A DNA stretch of 38,998 nucleotides from an uncultured Bacteroidia bacterium (GTDB lineage: Bacteria; Bacteroidota; Bacteroidia; J057; CALLMJ01). The notes below the pieces were generated by a model. The model did not search any database. It was given only the letters and a program-made list of their open reading frames with translations, and was not told where the DNA came from. Below, in pieces: positions 24,426-33,629 of this stretch (positions within the stretch are counted from its first letter, which is position 1; every line of letters starts with the position of its first letter). The stretch covers positions 1 to 38,998 of the forward strand of contig CALLNY010000092.1 of the NCBI GenBank assembly GCA_938005475.1, read 5' to 3'. The position numbers were made by a program, and so were the translations under genes.

Positions 24426-27206
24426 CTACTTCTGAACAATCAGTTTTAAGGTTTGTACACTAGTAGAAGTTTTTAATTTAATAAAGTAAACTCCATCCGT
24501 AAAATTATCTGTTTGAAGTGAAATCAAATGCGAGCCCATTTCATAATAGGAACTATTTTGTTGCAATAGTCTTCCCGATAAATCATATAACCCAAACTCG
24601 ACCTCTTCATTTTTATTTAATTCAAAACGTATAAAAGCTTCATGATTCGCAGGATTAGGGTATAATACTGCATTCAATCTAGTAGCAGTCTCATAGGTAG
24701 ATTGGTTGGAGACCGGCCAGTCTCTTAACAAGAATATACCACGACCATAGGTCCCTATAACAACATGTTTCTCAGGAGCTTCGTCTAAAAATATTTGAAC
24801 TTGAGTTCCTTGCTCTACTACTCTTCTATTAACCATTTTCATGTCCATCGAGATTACAGGAACATTTTTTGTTTCAGGGCTATTGTAATCAAACCAATTA
24901 GGAGCATTGACACTGGGATTTGTCAAATCTTCATTAGAAGCATAAACACCAATTTCTGTACCAATCAATACTTTCCAGTTTCTGGGGGATTGTAAAGTAG
25001 TGGTAGGAGCAAATAAAGCTGTATAGACAGGATATTTAGGGAAGTTACCAGTTACATCTCTAAAAGTAGGAGAAGCAGAAAGAGCATTGTTAGATACGTA
25101 AATTCTTCCATTAGATTGATTATTAAAATCATAAGCACCGTAGGTAACTAATATGGTATTAGGGTCATTAGGATGCGCCGCAATATGAGTAACCCAACGA
25201 TTTGGTAGTCCTGAAGAAATTTTTTGAATAGTTCTATTACACAAATCATTTGCATTAGTAATTCTCCATATTCTGCCTTTACGAGTTCCAACATAGAGTG
25301 TATAATTACCGTCTTGGGTGATGGTCATACAAGTAACGCGATCGTCACTTTCCCCTTCATTGATAGCATCAGGATAACTTATCCTATTCCATGTCGGTAA
25401 ACTGTCAGGTCCGCCGAAGGGATTTATTATTAACCATACATTTTCATGTAAATAGTCATGGGCAAAAGCATAAGTTTTATAATTTTTCTTGCCACTAGCT
25501 TCTTGAATTTCATAATGGAAGCCACTTGCATCAATGGTTGGTGTTATGGTTGGATACTCAATGAAAGCAAAGCAAGCGGGTACGGAAGGGTCTGGAGTAG
25601 GACCTTGTCGAAATTCTTCATTTGCTGTAGCATGAACAACCCCATTACAACTATCTTTTTTGCTGGGATATCCATAAAATTCTTCAAATAACCCACCAGC
25701 ATTTAAGCTTCTATTCAAAACATCTCCGCCCATTGATGAATAGAGTAACAAGTTAGGATTGACTATGGAAGCCGCTATTTTACCTTCACTAATTCTTACT
25801 AAACGTTGAAACTCTTGATTGTTTTGTGAAGGATTATTTTTATATAGAATTCCTCCCTCTTTTAATATAGCATAAATTTCAAATGGATTACCACCAAATT
25901 TTACCGAAGAAATATGCGCCGTATTATAGGATTTAGACCTTAATGAAAAAGTTTTACCATCATCATTTGATACAGTTATCTCTCTTGTACCTGAATACCA
26001 AATTTGATTAGGATTAGAAGGATTAAACACAATGTTATTTAATGAAGCACCAACATAAGCGTTATCCCCTAGAAAAGCAGGAAAATTTCTTCCAGCAATA
26101 GCCCAGCCATTTTCTTCGGTATATTCCCAATAAGATGTACCACCTAGTAACAAGCGAGTTTTCTTTTTGGGGTCCACTACCATAGTCAAAGCGTACCATC
26201 CTTGACCATCTTGGGTTGGAGTGAAAACTCCAGGAACTGAGCTCGGTGCAATAATAGTAAAATTATTACCTCCATCCGTTGAACGTGCCACTCCCGCAAA
26301 ACCTAACTTTGTTATTGTATTTACTCCTGCAATGTAAACATAGTTGGGATCACTGGGTGCAATAGCTACCTCAAAACGAACCGGACGGTTTGAGCTAGTA
26401 AACATACTAGCAAATTTATTAATGATAGAAACAAAATCGCCCGTAAAATTTTCCTGAACAAACACATTTGCAGGATTTCCTATCGATGCAACATAAACTT
26501 TGTTATCCGTAATCTCTATATCAATAATGGACTGAGTGCTTCTATCATTTCCAGCTGTATCTTTTAATACAGCTCGTGTCACTGTCCCAAAATTATCATC
26601 TGTATAATAAAGCCCTGCATATGTAGCTATATAAAAACGCCCATTTTTATCTTTTGCTACTTTTTGAACCGACAAAAAAGGATTGGTATTAGGGTTATAG
26701 AAACAAGATTGAGCAGGGTCGTTACAAGTGTTATCCCACGTACTATTGTTATTAGAAAAAGTATTACCTCCATCTGTTGATATATAAACTCCTTTACCTG
26801 GCATTCCAGAATAACCAAAATAACCATTCGCAAAATTCCCTATGTGGTTATTGTTGAAATTGGCATTAGAACCCCATCTTATTTTTGCATTTCTTACTAA
26901 ATCTCCCGTTGAAACATAAATATTATTTCCATCAATAAAAATATGTGAAACAATTAAATTCTCGTTAAATCCTTGTACTCGTTTCCATGAAAAACCTTGG
27001 TCAGTTGACTTCCATAAACCACCACCCGCAGAACCTGCATAAAGATGATTATTAGCATCTATCGCTAATGCGGTAGTTCGACCCCCAAAATTATTTGGAC
27101 CTAATTCTTCCCATGTTTGAATATTCTGAGCTTCAACATGCTTTATAACTATGAATGCAATTAGTAAAAAAATACTCTTAAAAGACTTTTTGAATATTTT
27201 TATCAT
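24426..27206 (-). CDS. Secreted BNR/sialidase-like beta-propeller protein with T9SS sorting domain
   Basis: This 926-residue protein has an N-terminal signal peptide (about 1-26, ending VEAQ), then multiple BNR/VPS10-type propeller repeats with Asp-box-like motifs (STDQGFSWKR, STDGGNTFS, STDGGNNFT, SNDDGKTFSL) and GTYGRGIFLL at about 830. The last 75 residues are a type A T9SS C-terminal domain: LYPNPANHEAFIRF, LYDLSGRLL, DGVYFIKL, and a terminal QTLKLIVQK. The protein should therefore be exported to the cell surface or released. Asp boxes alone do not prove sialidase activity, since the catalytic Arg triad was not identified; a structural or glycan-binding role is equally possible. Confidence 0.9.
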   Translation of the reverse strand: MIKIFKKSFKSIFLLIAFIVIKHVEAQNIQTWEELGPNNFGGRTTALAIDANNHLYAGSAGGGLWKSTDQGFSWKRVQGFNENLIVSHIFIDGNNIYVSTGDLVRNAKIRWGSNANFNNNHIGNFANGYFGYSGMPGKGVYISTDGGNTFSNNNSTWDNTCNDPAQSCFYNPNTNPFLSVQKVAKDKNGRFYIATYAGLYYTDDNFGTVTRAVLKDTAGNDRSTQSIIDIEITDNKVYVASIGNPANVFVQENFTGDFVSIINKFASMFTSSNRPVRFEVAIAPSDPNYVYIAGVNTITKLGFAGVARSTDGGNNFTIIAPSSVPGVFTPTQDGQGWYALTMVVDPKKKTRLLLGGTSYWEYTEENGWAIAGRNFPAFLGDNAYVGASLNNIVFNPSNPNQIWYSGTREITVSNDDGKTFSLRSKSYNTAHISSVKFGGNPFEIYAILKEGGILYKNNPSQNNQEFQRLVRISEGKIAASIVNPNLLLYSSMGGDVLNRSLNAGGLFEEFYGYPSKKDSCNGVVHATANEEFRQGPTPDPSVPACFAFIEYPTITPTIDASGFHYEIQEASGKKNYKTYAFAHDYLHENVWLIINPFGGPDSLPTWNRISYPDAINEGESDDRVTCMTITQDGNYTLYVGTRKGRIWRITNANDLCNRTIQKISSGLPNRWVTHIAAHPNDPNTILVTYGAYDFNNQSNGRIYVSNNALSASPTFRDVTGNFPKYPVYTALFAPTTTLQSPRNWKVLIGTEIGVYASNEDLTNPSVNAPNWFDYNSPETKNVPVISMDMKMVNRRVVEQGTQVQIFLDEAPEKHVVIGTYGRGIFLLRDWPVSNQSTYETATRLNAVLYPNPANHEAFIRFELNKNEEVEFGLYDLSGRLLQQNSSYYEMGSHLISLQTDNFTDGVYFIKLKTSTSVQTLKLIVQK

Positions 27207-27243
27207 ATCTTTCCGTTTATTTATTGATTTATATCTTAAATCG

Positions 27244-27275
27244 CAAAATTATGCACTAATAACTAAAATCCCAAA
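27244..27275 (-). promoter_or_regulatory. Promoter of the T9SS propeller gene
   Basis: Minus strand: TTTG (27275-27272), 20 nt spacer, TAATTTTG (27251-27244). The ATG at 27206 leaves a leader of about 33 nt. Confidence 0.7.
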
Positions 27276-27328
27276 AAAAAATCAAATTTATACTTTTAAG
27301 CTTACTGAAAAAGTACATACGTAGAATT

Positions 27329-27360
27329 AAAAAAGAGGCTAGGAGTAACTCCTAACCTCT
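27329..27360 (-). terminator. Rho-independent terminator of the RQC/HTH gene
   Basis: Minus strand: a 12-bp stem, AGAGGTTAGGAG pairing with CTCCTAGCCTCT with one G-T pair and a 3-nt loop, followed by six T. It begins 8 nt after the stop codon. Confidence 0.95.
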
Positions 27361-27368
27361 ATATAAAC

Positions 27369-28271
27369 TTATGCCGCAACAGTAATTTGTTGGATACGAT
27401 AGTAAATTCGCCCCAACCTTATGGTCTCATAGTCTAATTCTAATTGTGCTTTCGCATCTTTAAGTTGATAATTTTGAGTTTTTGTGAAATATTCAATGCA
27501 CTTGACCAAATTTTTTTTGCTTACATTCTTATAAATCCATTCCTTTATGCTATGGTTACCGTTTTCATATAAACTCTCTACGTATTTTGTCAAAGTTGAA
27601 AACTTAATATTCAAAATGTTTAATATTTCTGCGATAGTCTTACCTTGAAGTATAAGCGTTTCTATTTTGGTATAATTGGAATAACGGCTCAAATTTTGGG
27701 GACTGTAATATTCTTTTTTACAATTTCTTAAAATTAAAAGCATTTTATTCCAATCCACTTTACCTTCCCAATCCTTAAAAATCGAATGTTGATTTAATTG
27801 CTCAACAGTTTCAAAATCTTGAATAATCATTTGCTCCAATTGAAAATTAGAGCAAAGTTCGAATGTACTACAATTCTTCTCTTTTGCTTGAGATTTCCTT
27901 TCTTCCTTTAATGCTTTCATAGCTAAATAATAATATCTTTTGATTGGTTTTAACTCATATTCTTTAACCCAAAACTCTGAGGATTTATTTAAATATTTTT
28001 GACCTCTTCTAGAAAGTTCGTAGCTTCCTTTTTGTTGGTTCTTTAAAACCAAATACTCTTTTTGATAAAGAAATTCTATCAATAGACCAATTTTATTTTC
28101 TGACCAATGAGCAATTTCACCAAACTGGGGAAGTTGTTTGTGCTCTGGTTTCGTAAATTCTGGATTACCTCTTAGAATACGAACTAAATAGTTTTTTGAA
28201 AACTTCCCTTCTAAATCTTGTACTAATTTAAGTATACTGCTAACTTCATTTTGAATGTTTATACTTTCCAT
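27369..28271 (-). CDS. Stand-alone RQC winged-helix plus HTH_40-like protein (RecQ C-terminal module without helicase)
   Basis: The start is set at ATG 28271 (300 residues); a 17-codon upstream extension would overlap the -7 box at 28293-28300. Residues about 8-95 match the RQC winged helix of RecQ: KFSKNYLVRILRG, FGEIAHWS, LIEFLYQKEYLVLK, YELSRRGQKYL. About 210-255 (TKIETLILQGKTIAEILNIL, STLTKYVESL) matches the helix-turn-helix that closes RecQ in Bacteroidota (HTH_40). No DEAH helicase motifs or zinc-binding cysteine cluster are present. The gene has its own promoter and a strong terminator, so it looks functional and not a fragment. A DNA-structure-binding role is inferred. Confidence 0.68.
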   Translation of the reverse strand: MESINIQNEVSSILKLVQDLEGKFSKNYLVRILRGNPEFTKPEHKQLPQFGEIAHWSENKIGLLIEFLYQKEYLVLKNQQKGSYELSRRGQKYLNKSSEFWVKEYELKPIKRYYYLAMKALKEERKSQAKEKNCSTFELCSNFQLEQMIIQDFETVEQLNQHSIFKDWEGKVDWNKMLLILRNCKKEYYSPQNLSRYSNYTKIETLILQGKTIAEILNILNIKFSTLTKYVESLYENGNHSIKEWIYKNVSKKNLVKCIEYFTKTQNYQLKDAKAQLELDYETIRLGRIYYRIQQITVAA

Positions 28272-28292
28272 CTTGATTAATTTTAATGAGTA

Positions 28293-28300
28293 CAAAATTA
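28293..28300 (-). promoter_or_regulatory. -7 element of the RQC/HTH gene (decides the start)
   Basis: TAATTTTG on the minus strand, 21 nt before ATG 28271 and inside the longer in-frame extension to 28322. No -33 TTTG at standard spacing. Confidence 0.55.
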
Positions 28301-28436
28301 GAGGACTGCTTGGTGTACCCATTGGAAAAAAATTCTATTAAGTAACATCATAATAGACATTATCTAAAATCAATATCCTTATTTTCAATATCTTAAATCG
28401 GTTACATCATAAAAAAACATAATTATTGCGATAAAA

Positions 28437-28468
28437 TTTGTAAGTTTAAAATTCTTGAAATAAATTTG
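28437..28468 (+). promoter_or_regulatory. Promoter of the DUF151 gene
   Basis: TTTG (28437-28440), 20 nt spacer, TAAATTTG (28461-28468): a full consensus match. The leader to GTG 28506 is about 33 nt. Confidence 0.75.
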
Positions 28469-28505
28469 CGTATATACTTTTCATAAGACGAAAAAAGTTT
28501 TAAGT

Positions 28506-29129
28506 GTGGAAAATATTGAATTAGAAATATTAGGTTTAGCTTCTTCACTAACGTCTAATAACAACACTTATGCCTTGATTTTAAAAGAGCTTCATGGCAC
28601 AAGGCGATTACCTGTTATTATAGGTGCTTATGAGGCTCAAGCTATTGCATTAGAACTAGAAAACTTCAAAAGACAAAGACCTCTCACCCATGATCTATTC
28701 GCAGATGCACTTAAAACCTTAAATACTTACTTAGAAAAAATCATTATTGATAACATTAAAGAAGGTATTTTCTACGCTACTATTTATTTGAATAATCAGG
28801 GAAACATCATTAAATTAGATGCAAGACCTTCCGATGCAGTAGCTATGGCTGTTCGTTTTAAATGTCCTATTTTCGTTAAAGAGCAAGTGTTAGAAGAAGC
28901 GGGAGTATCGGTTAAAGAAGAGGATTATGCTGAGGAAGATTTTGAAATCTCTCATGCCTCTGCTTATGAAAGCAATATTTCCAATCGATATGCAAGCAAT
29001 CCACAAGAAATTTATGAGCAAATTCAAAGGCTCAATAAAGAAATTGAAGAGGCTATTCTCCACGAAGACTACGAACGAGCCGCTAAATTACGCGATGAAA
29101 TTAAAAAATTAGAAAATAAAAAAGAATAA
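28506..29129 (+). CDS. Bifunctional nuclease-family protein (DUF151) with UVR motif
   Basis: Residues about 1-135 of this 207-residue protein are the DUF151/BFN domain (LPVIIGAYEAQAIALELE, RPLTHDLF, DARPSDAVAMAVR). The C-terminus (about 168-203, LNKEIEEAILHEDYERAAKLRDEIKKL; helix pattern of UvrB/UvrC interaction motifs) is a UVR helix pair. Plant members have been reported to have DNase and RNase activity; bacterial function is unproven. Translation starts at GTG 28506 (MENIELEIL); no nearer in-frame ATG fits the domain start. The stop abuts the convergent rnr stop. Confidence 0.92.
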   Translation: MENIELEILGLASSLTSNNNTYALILKELHGTRRLPVIIGAYEAQAIALELENFKRQRPLTHDLFADALKTLNTYLEKIIIDNIKEGIFYATIYLNNQGNIIKLDARPSDAVAMAVRFKCPIFVKEQVLEEAGVSVKEEDYAEEDFEISHASAYESNISNRYASNPQEIYEQIQRLNKEIEEAILHEDYERAAKLRDEIKKLENKKE

Positions 29130-31310
29130 TTACTTCATTTTTTTTCGTTTATTCTTTCTGTTGCTTGTTGAGCCTTTTCTTTTATTTTTGTAACCATACT
29201 CCTCTCCTTTTTCATAATTACCATATTTCTCACTCGAGATTAGTTCCAAATCTATGGTTCGTTGAATAATATCTGTTTTAAGTATTCTTGCTTTTACTTT
29301 ATCTCCCAACTGAAATTTTTTTTTAGATTTTTTGCCTATTATACAAAAGCTTTTTTCTTCATAAACATACTGGTCATCTCTTAAACTTTTCAAAGGAACA
29401 AGTCCTTCTGCTTTAATATCCAGCATTTGAACATAAAAGCCCCATCCTGTAACTCCAGTTATAGTACCTTCTACAATCTGTCCTAAGTATCCATTAGCAT
29501 ACTCTACAAGTTTATATCTTATTGAAGCTCTTTCTGCATCGGAAGCCTTCTTCTCTTGCAAAGAACAATGTTTACATATTTTTTTTAATTGTTCCCTATC
29601 GTATAGCACTTTTTGGGGATTTTCTAAAAATTGTTGTAATATCCTATGCACCATTAAATCGGAATATCGGCGGATAGGAGAAGTAAAATGAGTATAATAA
29701 TCAAAAGCTAATGCATAATGACCTATATTTTCAGGTTGATAAACGGCTTTTGCCATACTTCTGATAGCGATATTTGCGACAATATCACCTTGTGGAGTGC
29801 CTTCAATCTTCTGATTGATTTCGTTTAAAGTCTTTCTAAAAGATTTTTCATTACTTAAATCTAATTGATGACCCAAGCTTGCTAAAAAATTTTGTAAATC
29901 AACTAACTTATCCTGTTGAGGTTGATCATGAACTCTAAAAATCATCGGTATTTTTTTTGATTTTGCAATAAACCTACAAACCCGTTGGTTAGCTAATAGC
30001 ATAAAATCTTCTATCAATTTATGAGCATCTTTTCGTAACTTCGGTTTTATGCCAATAGGCTTATTGTTCTCATCTAGTTTAAAACGTATCTCTTCGGTCT
30101 CGAAGTTAATACTTCCGTTACGAAAACGTTTCTTTCTTAATGCGTAAGCTAATGCATTTAATGTTTTTAAGAAATCAGCCCATTCGCCCGTAGGATTTTC
30201 TAGTATAGCCTGTGCTTCTTCGTAAGTAAATCTTTTCGCAGAGTGTATTATGGACCTACCGAACCATTCTTGATGAATTTTCCCTGAACTATCCAACTCA
30301 AAAACCGCAGAAAAAGTAAGTTTATCTTCATTTGGTCTTAAACTACATAAAAAATTAGATATTTTTTCGGGAAGCATAGGTAAGGTTCTATCCACTAAAT
30401 AAACCGATGTCGCTTTTTGATAAGCTTCTTGGTCTAACATACTGCCTATTTTTACGTAATACGATACATCGGCAATATGTATTCCGACTTCATAGTTTCC
30501 ATTTTCTAAAATCCTTAAAGAAAGAGCATCATCAAAATCTTTTGCGTCTTCGGGGTCTATAGTAATTGTGGGTACGGAGCGAAAATCTTTTCTTTTTGTA
30601 TACTCTTCCTCAGGTATCTTTTCAGGGATACTATCTGCTTCTTGAAGAGCAACATCTGAAAAACCCGGTAGCAAACCAAACTCATGAATGATAGCATGTA
30701 TTTCTGTTTGATGATTGCCAGGGTCTCCTAAAATCTTGATAATTTGTATATCAGGAGTTCCTTTTTCATTTATTATCAGTTGGGCAAAAGCTTTTTTTCC
30801 TATGTAGTCTCGTTCTATTTTTGAGGTGATATCGTATTCCCATGGAATTTTTTTATCATCTGGCACAAAAAAAATACGGTTCGCATCTTTGATAATTCTA
30901 CCCACAAAATTTCTTTTCGGACCCTCTATCCATTCTACTAACTCACCATAAGAATACCTCAAATTTTTTTCTACAATTTTTACCATTATTTTATCTCCAA
31001 CCATCAAAAAATATTTCGGTGAGATAGGAACAAAAACCCTTTCTGCGAGAGTTTCTACCCATACTTCATAGTCCAATAAATTCACTTGTTCTACTATACC
31101 TTCATATGCTTTTCCAATAACATTTAAAGAAAATTTTGAAGTGGTCTCTTGTATCAATTCTCCCGTTTGAGCTAGTTTCTTCAATGCTTTATAAATTTGA
31201 TCTACATTATAATGATTTTTCAGTTTAGATTTAGCAAAAATTTGTTTTGCATTGAAAACCTCTCCTGGGTGTTCGTTAAAAAATTGAAGTAATTCATTGG
31301 TTAGGCTCAT
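29130..31310 (-). CDS. rnr: Ribonuclease R
   Basis: This 726-residue processive 3'-5' exoribonuclease has an N-terminal winged-helix-like region (1-65), cold-shock/OB domains (about 68-235), an RNB catalytic domain from about 245 with the metal-binding IDPEDAKDFDDA (Asp252, Asp258, Asp260, Asp261), a C-terminal S1 domain (about 620-700: VEGTITGVTGWGFYVQ) and a short Lys/Arg-rich tail typical of RNase R rather than RNase II. It is the last gene of a five-gene operon, and its start overlaps the NeuD-like gene by 17 nt. Confidence 0.96.
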   Translation of the reverse strand: MSLTNELLQFFNEHPGEVFNAKQIFAKSKLKNHYNVDQIYKALKKLAQTGELIQETTSKFSLNVIGKAYEGIVEQVNLLDYEVWVETLAERVFVPISPKYFLMVGDKIMVKIVEKNLRYSYGELVEWIEGPKRNFVGRIIKDANRIFFVPDDKKIPWEYDITSKIERDYIGKKAFAQLIINEKGTPDIQIIKILGDPGNHQTEIHAIIHEFGLLPGFSDVALQEADSIPEKIPEEEYTKRKDFRSVPTITIDPEDAKDFDDALSLRILENGNYEVGIHIADVSYYVKIGSMLDQEAYQKATSVYLVDRTLPMLPEKISNFLCSLRPNEDKLTFSAVFELDSSGKIHQEWFGRSIIHSAKRFTYEEAQAILENPTGEWADFLKTLNALAYALRKKRFRNGSINFETEEIRFKLDENNKPIGIKPKLRKDAHKLIEDFMLLANQRVCRFIAKSKKIPMIFRVHDQPQQDKLVDLQNFLASLGHQLDLSNEKSFRKTLNEINQKIEGTPQGDIVANIAIRSMAKAVYQPENIGHYALAFDYYTHFTSPIRRYSDLMVHRILQQFLENPQKVLYDREQLKKICKHCSLQEKKASDAERASIRYKLVEYANGYLGQIVEGTITGVTGWGFYVQMLDIKAEGLVPLKSLRDDQYVYEEKSFCIIGKKSKKKFQLGDKVKARILKTDIIQRTIDLELISSEKYGNYEKGEEYGYKNKRKGSTSNRKNKRKKMK

Positions 31311-31938
31311 AAATTATTTTATTTTGAATCTGTTTTAATGGATTTCCTGCATAAATACCAGGCTCATGAATATCATACAAAACTACACTTCCTAATCCTA
31401 TCACTACATTATCATGAATTTGAACGTTATTCTTTATCAAGGTGCCACTTCCAACGAAAACATGATTCCCAATTTTTACTTCTCCATTAAGGATAGCGCC
31501 AGTAGATATATGCACATTATCTCCTATCTGACAATCATGCTCTATGGTTGCTCTTGTGTTGATAATACAAAAATTACCTATTCGAGTGTTATTATTAATG
31601 AAAACAAAAGGATGAATAGTATTACCTATTCCTATTTGGATTTCATTGCCAAGGATTGCGCTGGGTGCTATTAAATTTAAAAATCGAGGATAATAATCTT
31701 TCAAGGATTGAAGTAATTTATTACGAAATGATAAATTTTTGATTCCCCCTATACCAATTGCCATCTGGACATTTTTAAATAGGCTTATATCCTGAATTTT
31801 CCCTAGTACATTGGTTTGAGTAGAGAAATCATCCAAATAACCTAGGACATTGTAATTTAAAGACTTGGCAATTTGTGTAACAGATTTTGCATGCCCACCA
31901 GCACCTATAATGATTATATCACGAGCACTAGAAGTCAT
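31294..31938 (-). CDS. NeuD/PglD-family sugar O- or N-acetyltransferase
   Basis: Residues 1-85 of this 214-residue protein form a Rossmann-like PglD N domain (IIIIGAGGHAKSV, GYLDD). The rest is a left-handed beta helix of hexapeptide repeats (IGNFCIINTRATIEHDCQIG, IGNHVFVGSGTLI) with the putative catalytic His in EHD, ending in AGNPLK. Acetyl-CoA is the expected donor and a nucleotide sugar or surface glycan the acceptor. It overlaps the sigma-factor gene by 11 nt and rnr by 17 nt. Together with the upstream glycosyltransferase it suggests surface-polysaccharide work. Confidence 0.87.
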   Translation of the reverse strand: MTSSARDIIIIGAGGHAKSVTQIAKSLNYNVLGYLDDFSTQTNVLGKIQDISLFKNVQMAIGIGGIKNLSFRNKLLQSLKDYYPRFLNLIAPSAILGNEIQIGIGNTIHPFVFINNNTRIGNFCIINTRATIEHDCQIGDNVHISTGAILNGEVKIGNHVFVGSGTLIKNNVQIHDNVVIGLGSVVLYDIHEPGIYAGNPLKQIQNKIIYEPNQ

Positions 31939-32545
31939 TCATTTTAAATAAAATCTCTTGTAAAATATTTTTTGCTCTATTCAGTTGTGCTTTAACAGTA
32001 CCAATAGGTAAATTAGTGGAAGCAGCAATCTCTTCATAACTAAGCTCTTCATAAAAACGTAATTCAATTAAAATTCTATACTTTTGGGGTAATGAGCTAA
32101 CTATTTTATGGATAATTTCTCTCCGCTCTTTTCGTTCTAAATCATCATCGGGAGTAAAAAATTTTGTATCATTTATTTGTAATTCAGAGTTATCCTCTTC
32201 ATTATTATTTAGGTTACAACTCAAAGATAGCATTTCAAATTTTCTTTTACGAATAAAATCCACACAAGTATTCGAAGCGATTTTGTATAGCCATGTAGAA
32301 AAAGCAAATTTAGCTTCATATTTATTTAATGAAGAAAAAGCTTTCACAAAGCATTCTTGCGTTGCATCTTCCGCATCATTTTCGTTATTCAAAAAACGTA
32401 ATGCAATGTAATACACATTCTTTTTGTAACGGTTCATCAACTTATCATAAGATTTTGTATCTCCATTGATAGCATTTTGAACTAAAAATAAATCTTCTTT
32501 GGCTCTTGGCGTTAAATTTTCTAATATTGTGTTGTCTATTTCCAT
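31928..32545 (-). CDS. ECF-type RNA polymerase sigma factor
   Basis: This 205-residue protein has sigma region 2 (about 35-100: RFLNNENDAEDATQECFVKAF, FSTWLYKIASNTCVDFIRKRK) and region 4 (about 140-195: LPQKYRILIELRFYEELSYEEIA, LPIGTVKAQLNRAKNIL), separated by a charged linker of about 40 residues. This is a two-domain ECF sigma. No anti-sigma gene lies next to it; the gene overlaps its neighbours by 10 and 11 nt, embedding it in a glycosyltransferase/acetyltransferase operon. Confidence 0.94.
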   Translation of the reverse strand: MEIDNTILENLTPRAKEDLFLVQNAINGDTKSYDKLMNRYKKNVYYIALRFLNNENDAEDATQECFVKAFSSLNKYEAKFAFSTWLYKIASNTCVDFIRKRKFEMLSLSCNLNNNEEDNSELQINDTKFFTPDDDLERKERREIIHKIVSSLPQKYRILIELRFYEELSYEEIAASTNLPIGTVKAQLNRAKNILQEILFKMNDF

Positions 32546-33621
32546 ATAGCTAGTCTAGTAAAAGAAAACGGTAATAAAATTAACTGAAATAGAAAAAGTA
32601 AAAAACCACCCAAAAAATGATGGATAAGAGGTATTTTGAAACCAATTTTTGGAGTAACTACATTTATAGCGGCGTATTTTACTAATCCCATAAAGCACAA
32701 AGTTAATAACAAAATTGGTTTTTTCCAAAATAAAATTGATTCTATTACTCCAATAAAACTTATGAACTGTAAAATATTAAAGATGAACAGTAAAGATTTT
32801 GTTTTTAATTGGTAATATTTACCTACATGATAATGCCTTTTCTTTTGAAGGATGTACTCTTTCCACAACTTCTTTGGTTCTGATAAAGTTTGAGAATTAG
32901 GAGCTAATAGTATATCCGTTTTATAGCGATCCCTTAAATTTTGTATAAATAAATCGTCATCTCCACTCAAAATATTAAAATGCTTTTTATAGCCGTTTTC
33001 TTTAATGAAGACCTCTTTCTTGAGCCCCCAATTTCTTCCTACACACATGTAAGGCTTACCTAAAATAGTAGATAAACTATATAAATAAGCTGTAAAAAAT
33101 GTTTCCCATTGAATAAATCCATTTAATATTGTAGAATAATTTTGATAAGGACTCAATCCTATTACTATTTCATTTCCTTTTTGAAAAGAATGATTATAAT
33201 ATTTCAACCATTGGTTAGATTTAGGTTTACAATCTGCATCGGTAAATACAATGTATTCGTATTTGGAATTTAAAACTCCTTGATTTAAAGCATATTTTTT
33301 AGCAGACCATTCATTTGGAATATCATCAATCACAAGAACTTTAAGCCTGAGTGCTTGTATGCTTTTTAGGTAATTATAACTCTGGTCAGTTGAATTATTC
33401 ACTATGATAATTAACTCATATTTTGAATAATCCAAATCAAGCCAATAAGGTAGATTTTTTTTTAAATTATCAAGTTCATTTTTTGATGCAATGATAATTG
33501 ATATTCCTCGTTCATTATTTGTGTTTAAAGAACTTATTTTGATTTTCTTTGTTATTAGAATAAGACCCGTTCCCCAAAAAAGTATGAAAAAAACGAAAGA
33601 AATTAGATATAGATACTCCAA
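32536..33621 (-). CDS. Family 2 glycosyltransferase, membrane-anchored
   Basis: This 361-residue protein has an N-terminal membrane helix (1-23), a GT-A domain (about 38-260) with ISIIIASKNE, the metal-binding DAD (128-130), GDDDLF and a C-terminal QKKRHYHVG in the place of the processive-type QxxRW motif, then several membrane helices (about 270-360). This layout resembles polymerising or lipid-linked-sugar GT2 enzymes. The acceptor is unknown. It starts 8 nt after the SiaC-like gene and overlaps the sigma gene by 10 nt. Confidence 0.9.
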   Translation of the reverse strand: MEYLYLISFVFFILFWGTGLILITKKIKISSLNTNNERGISIIIASKNELDNLKKNLPYWLDLDYSKYELIIIVNNSTDQSYNYLKSIQALRLKVLVIDDIPNEWSAKKYALNQGVLNSKYEYIVFTDADCKPKSNQWLKYYNHSFQKGNEIVIGLSPYQNYSTILNGFIQWETFFTAYLYSLSTILGKPYMCVGRNWGLKKEVFIKENGYKKHFNILSGDDDLFIQNLRDRYKTDILLAPNSQTLSEPKKLWKEYILQKKRHYHVGKYYQLKTKSLLFIFNILQFISFIGVIESILFWKKPILLLTLCFMGLVKYAAINVVTPKIGFKIPLIHHFLGGFLLFLFQLILLPFSFTRLAIWK

Positions 33622-33629
33622 AAATGTTT

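Noticed and set aside
24426-27206. Calling the T9SS propeller protein a sialidase
   Set aside because: Asp-box repeats are present but the catalytic Arg triad and nucleophile Tyr were not identified; Asp boxes occur in many non-sialidase propellers.
28272-28322. 17-residue extension of the RQC/HTH protein
   Set aside because: It overlaps the -7 element at 28293-28300 and adds no family-like sequence.
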